Positions 14,140-14,225 of a stretch of DNA of 14,225 bases are shown here, piece by piece. The position numbers and the translations under genes are program-made. The notes beneath the pieces were generated by a model. That model was not told where the DNA came from, ran no database searches, and was given only the letters and a program-made list of their open reading frames with translations. Numbering within the stretch: position 1 is the stretch's first letter; the number at the start of each line of letters is the position of its first letter. Source of the DNA: Clostridiales bacterium UBA8153 (GTDB lineage: Bacteria > Bacillota > Sulfobacillia > UBA8153); contig DMHJ01000039.1 of NCBI GenBank assembly GCA_003449495.1, forward strand, positions 2,178 through 16,402, in the 5' to 3' direction.

Positions 14140-14207
14140 CCGATCTTCACCCCCTTCCGCCCAGTAAGCCCTACTTATCGACCTAGGCGGTCCGGGGTGA
14201 AGATCGG
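14140..14207. repeat. Strong 14-bp inverted repeat near the window end
   Basis: CCGATCTTCACCCC (14140-14153) and GGGGTGAAGATCGG (14194-14207) are perfect inverted copies. An inner CCGCC/GGCGG pair (14157-14161 with 14186-14190) extends the stem over a small internal loop. The apical loop is about 24 nt. No T-tract follows, so it is not a typical terminator. It could be a regulatory hairpin upstream of an unseen gene or a tiny element with terminal repeats. Confidence 0.8.
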
Positions 14208-14225
14208 CTAGACGATGATCGTCGC

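Larger units (their letters stand above)
13864..14225. other. Non-coding tail downstream of secF with several alternative hairpins
   Basis: I see no convincing gene in these 362 bases. A 22-codon open frame from ATG 14118 to TAG 14186 overlaps the 14140-14207 inverted repeat and is not supported as a gene. Besides the hairpins listed separately, CCACCAGCC (14005-14013) can pair with GGCTGGGTGG (14040-14049), leaving one bulged G, and GACGA/TCGTC forms a small hairpin at 14211-14223. The 3' boundary and any downstream gene are outside the window. Confidence 0.5.

Noticed and set aside
14118..14186. 22-codon open frame as a leader peptide
   Set aside because: Spacing to the ribosome-binding-like AGAGG is only fair, it overlaps the inverted repeat, and there is no run of regulatory codons; not enough support.

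Overview
The window is GC-rich bacterial chromosome. The gene set points to a Gram-positive, probably clostridial (Peptococcaceae, Desulfotomaculia or Moorella-like) Firmicute. It has the paired radical-SAM and TIGR03936-type genes ahead of an RNase G, a MurT/GatD lipid II amidation pair, separate secD and secF, a SpoIIE-like PP2C phosphatase, frequent GTG/TTG starts and strong purine-rich ribosome binding sites. The lineage is inferred from gene content and style only.

Region 1 (1-3185) is one + strand operon. It holds the C-terminal part of a B12-binding-type radical SAM protein, its partner DUF2344/TIGR03936 protein (1-nt overlap) and RNase G/E (rng), which carries a C-terminal TRAM-like domain. 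Region 2 (3186-4446) is decayed: a beta-CASP metallo-beta-lactamase gene is spread over three frames, has lost internal segments and has a damaged metal ligand. It sits where rplU often follows rng in Firmicutes. Region 3 (4441-6027) begins with a near-consensus promoter, a tRNA-Pro(CGG) and an intrinsic terminator. A TPR protein gene and a COG2236-like phosphoribosyltransferase gene follow immediately.

Region 4 (6028-9179) holds a - strand CPBP-family membrane protein with one altered active-site motif. Divergent from it is murT-gatD, which amidates the D-Glu of lipid II. Region 5 (9221-11054) is a promoter followed by a tight three-gene cassette: a SpoIIE-like PP2C phosphatase, a small P-loop NTPase/kinase-like protein and an HD-domain phosphohydrolase. 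The last two overlap by 41 nt. I see no characterised system that matches it, and it is the best candidate for an undescribed signalling module.

Region 6 (11055-13863) starts with a 370-bp non-coding stretch packed with inverted repeats. A perfect-consensus sigma-A promoter and a foldable leader come next, then secD and secF, the accessory subunits of the Sec translocon. SecD has an extra N-terminal membrane segment and SecF has a long basic tail. Region 7 (13864-14225) is non-coding as far as I can see, but it contains several alternative hairpins and a strong 14-bp inverted repeat near the window end.

All coordinates, frames and repeat pairings were read by eye. Family names rest on remembered motifs, not on database searches.
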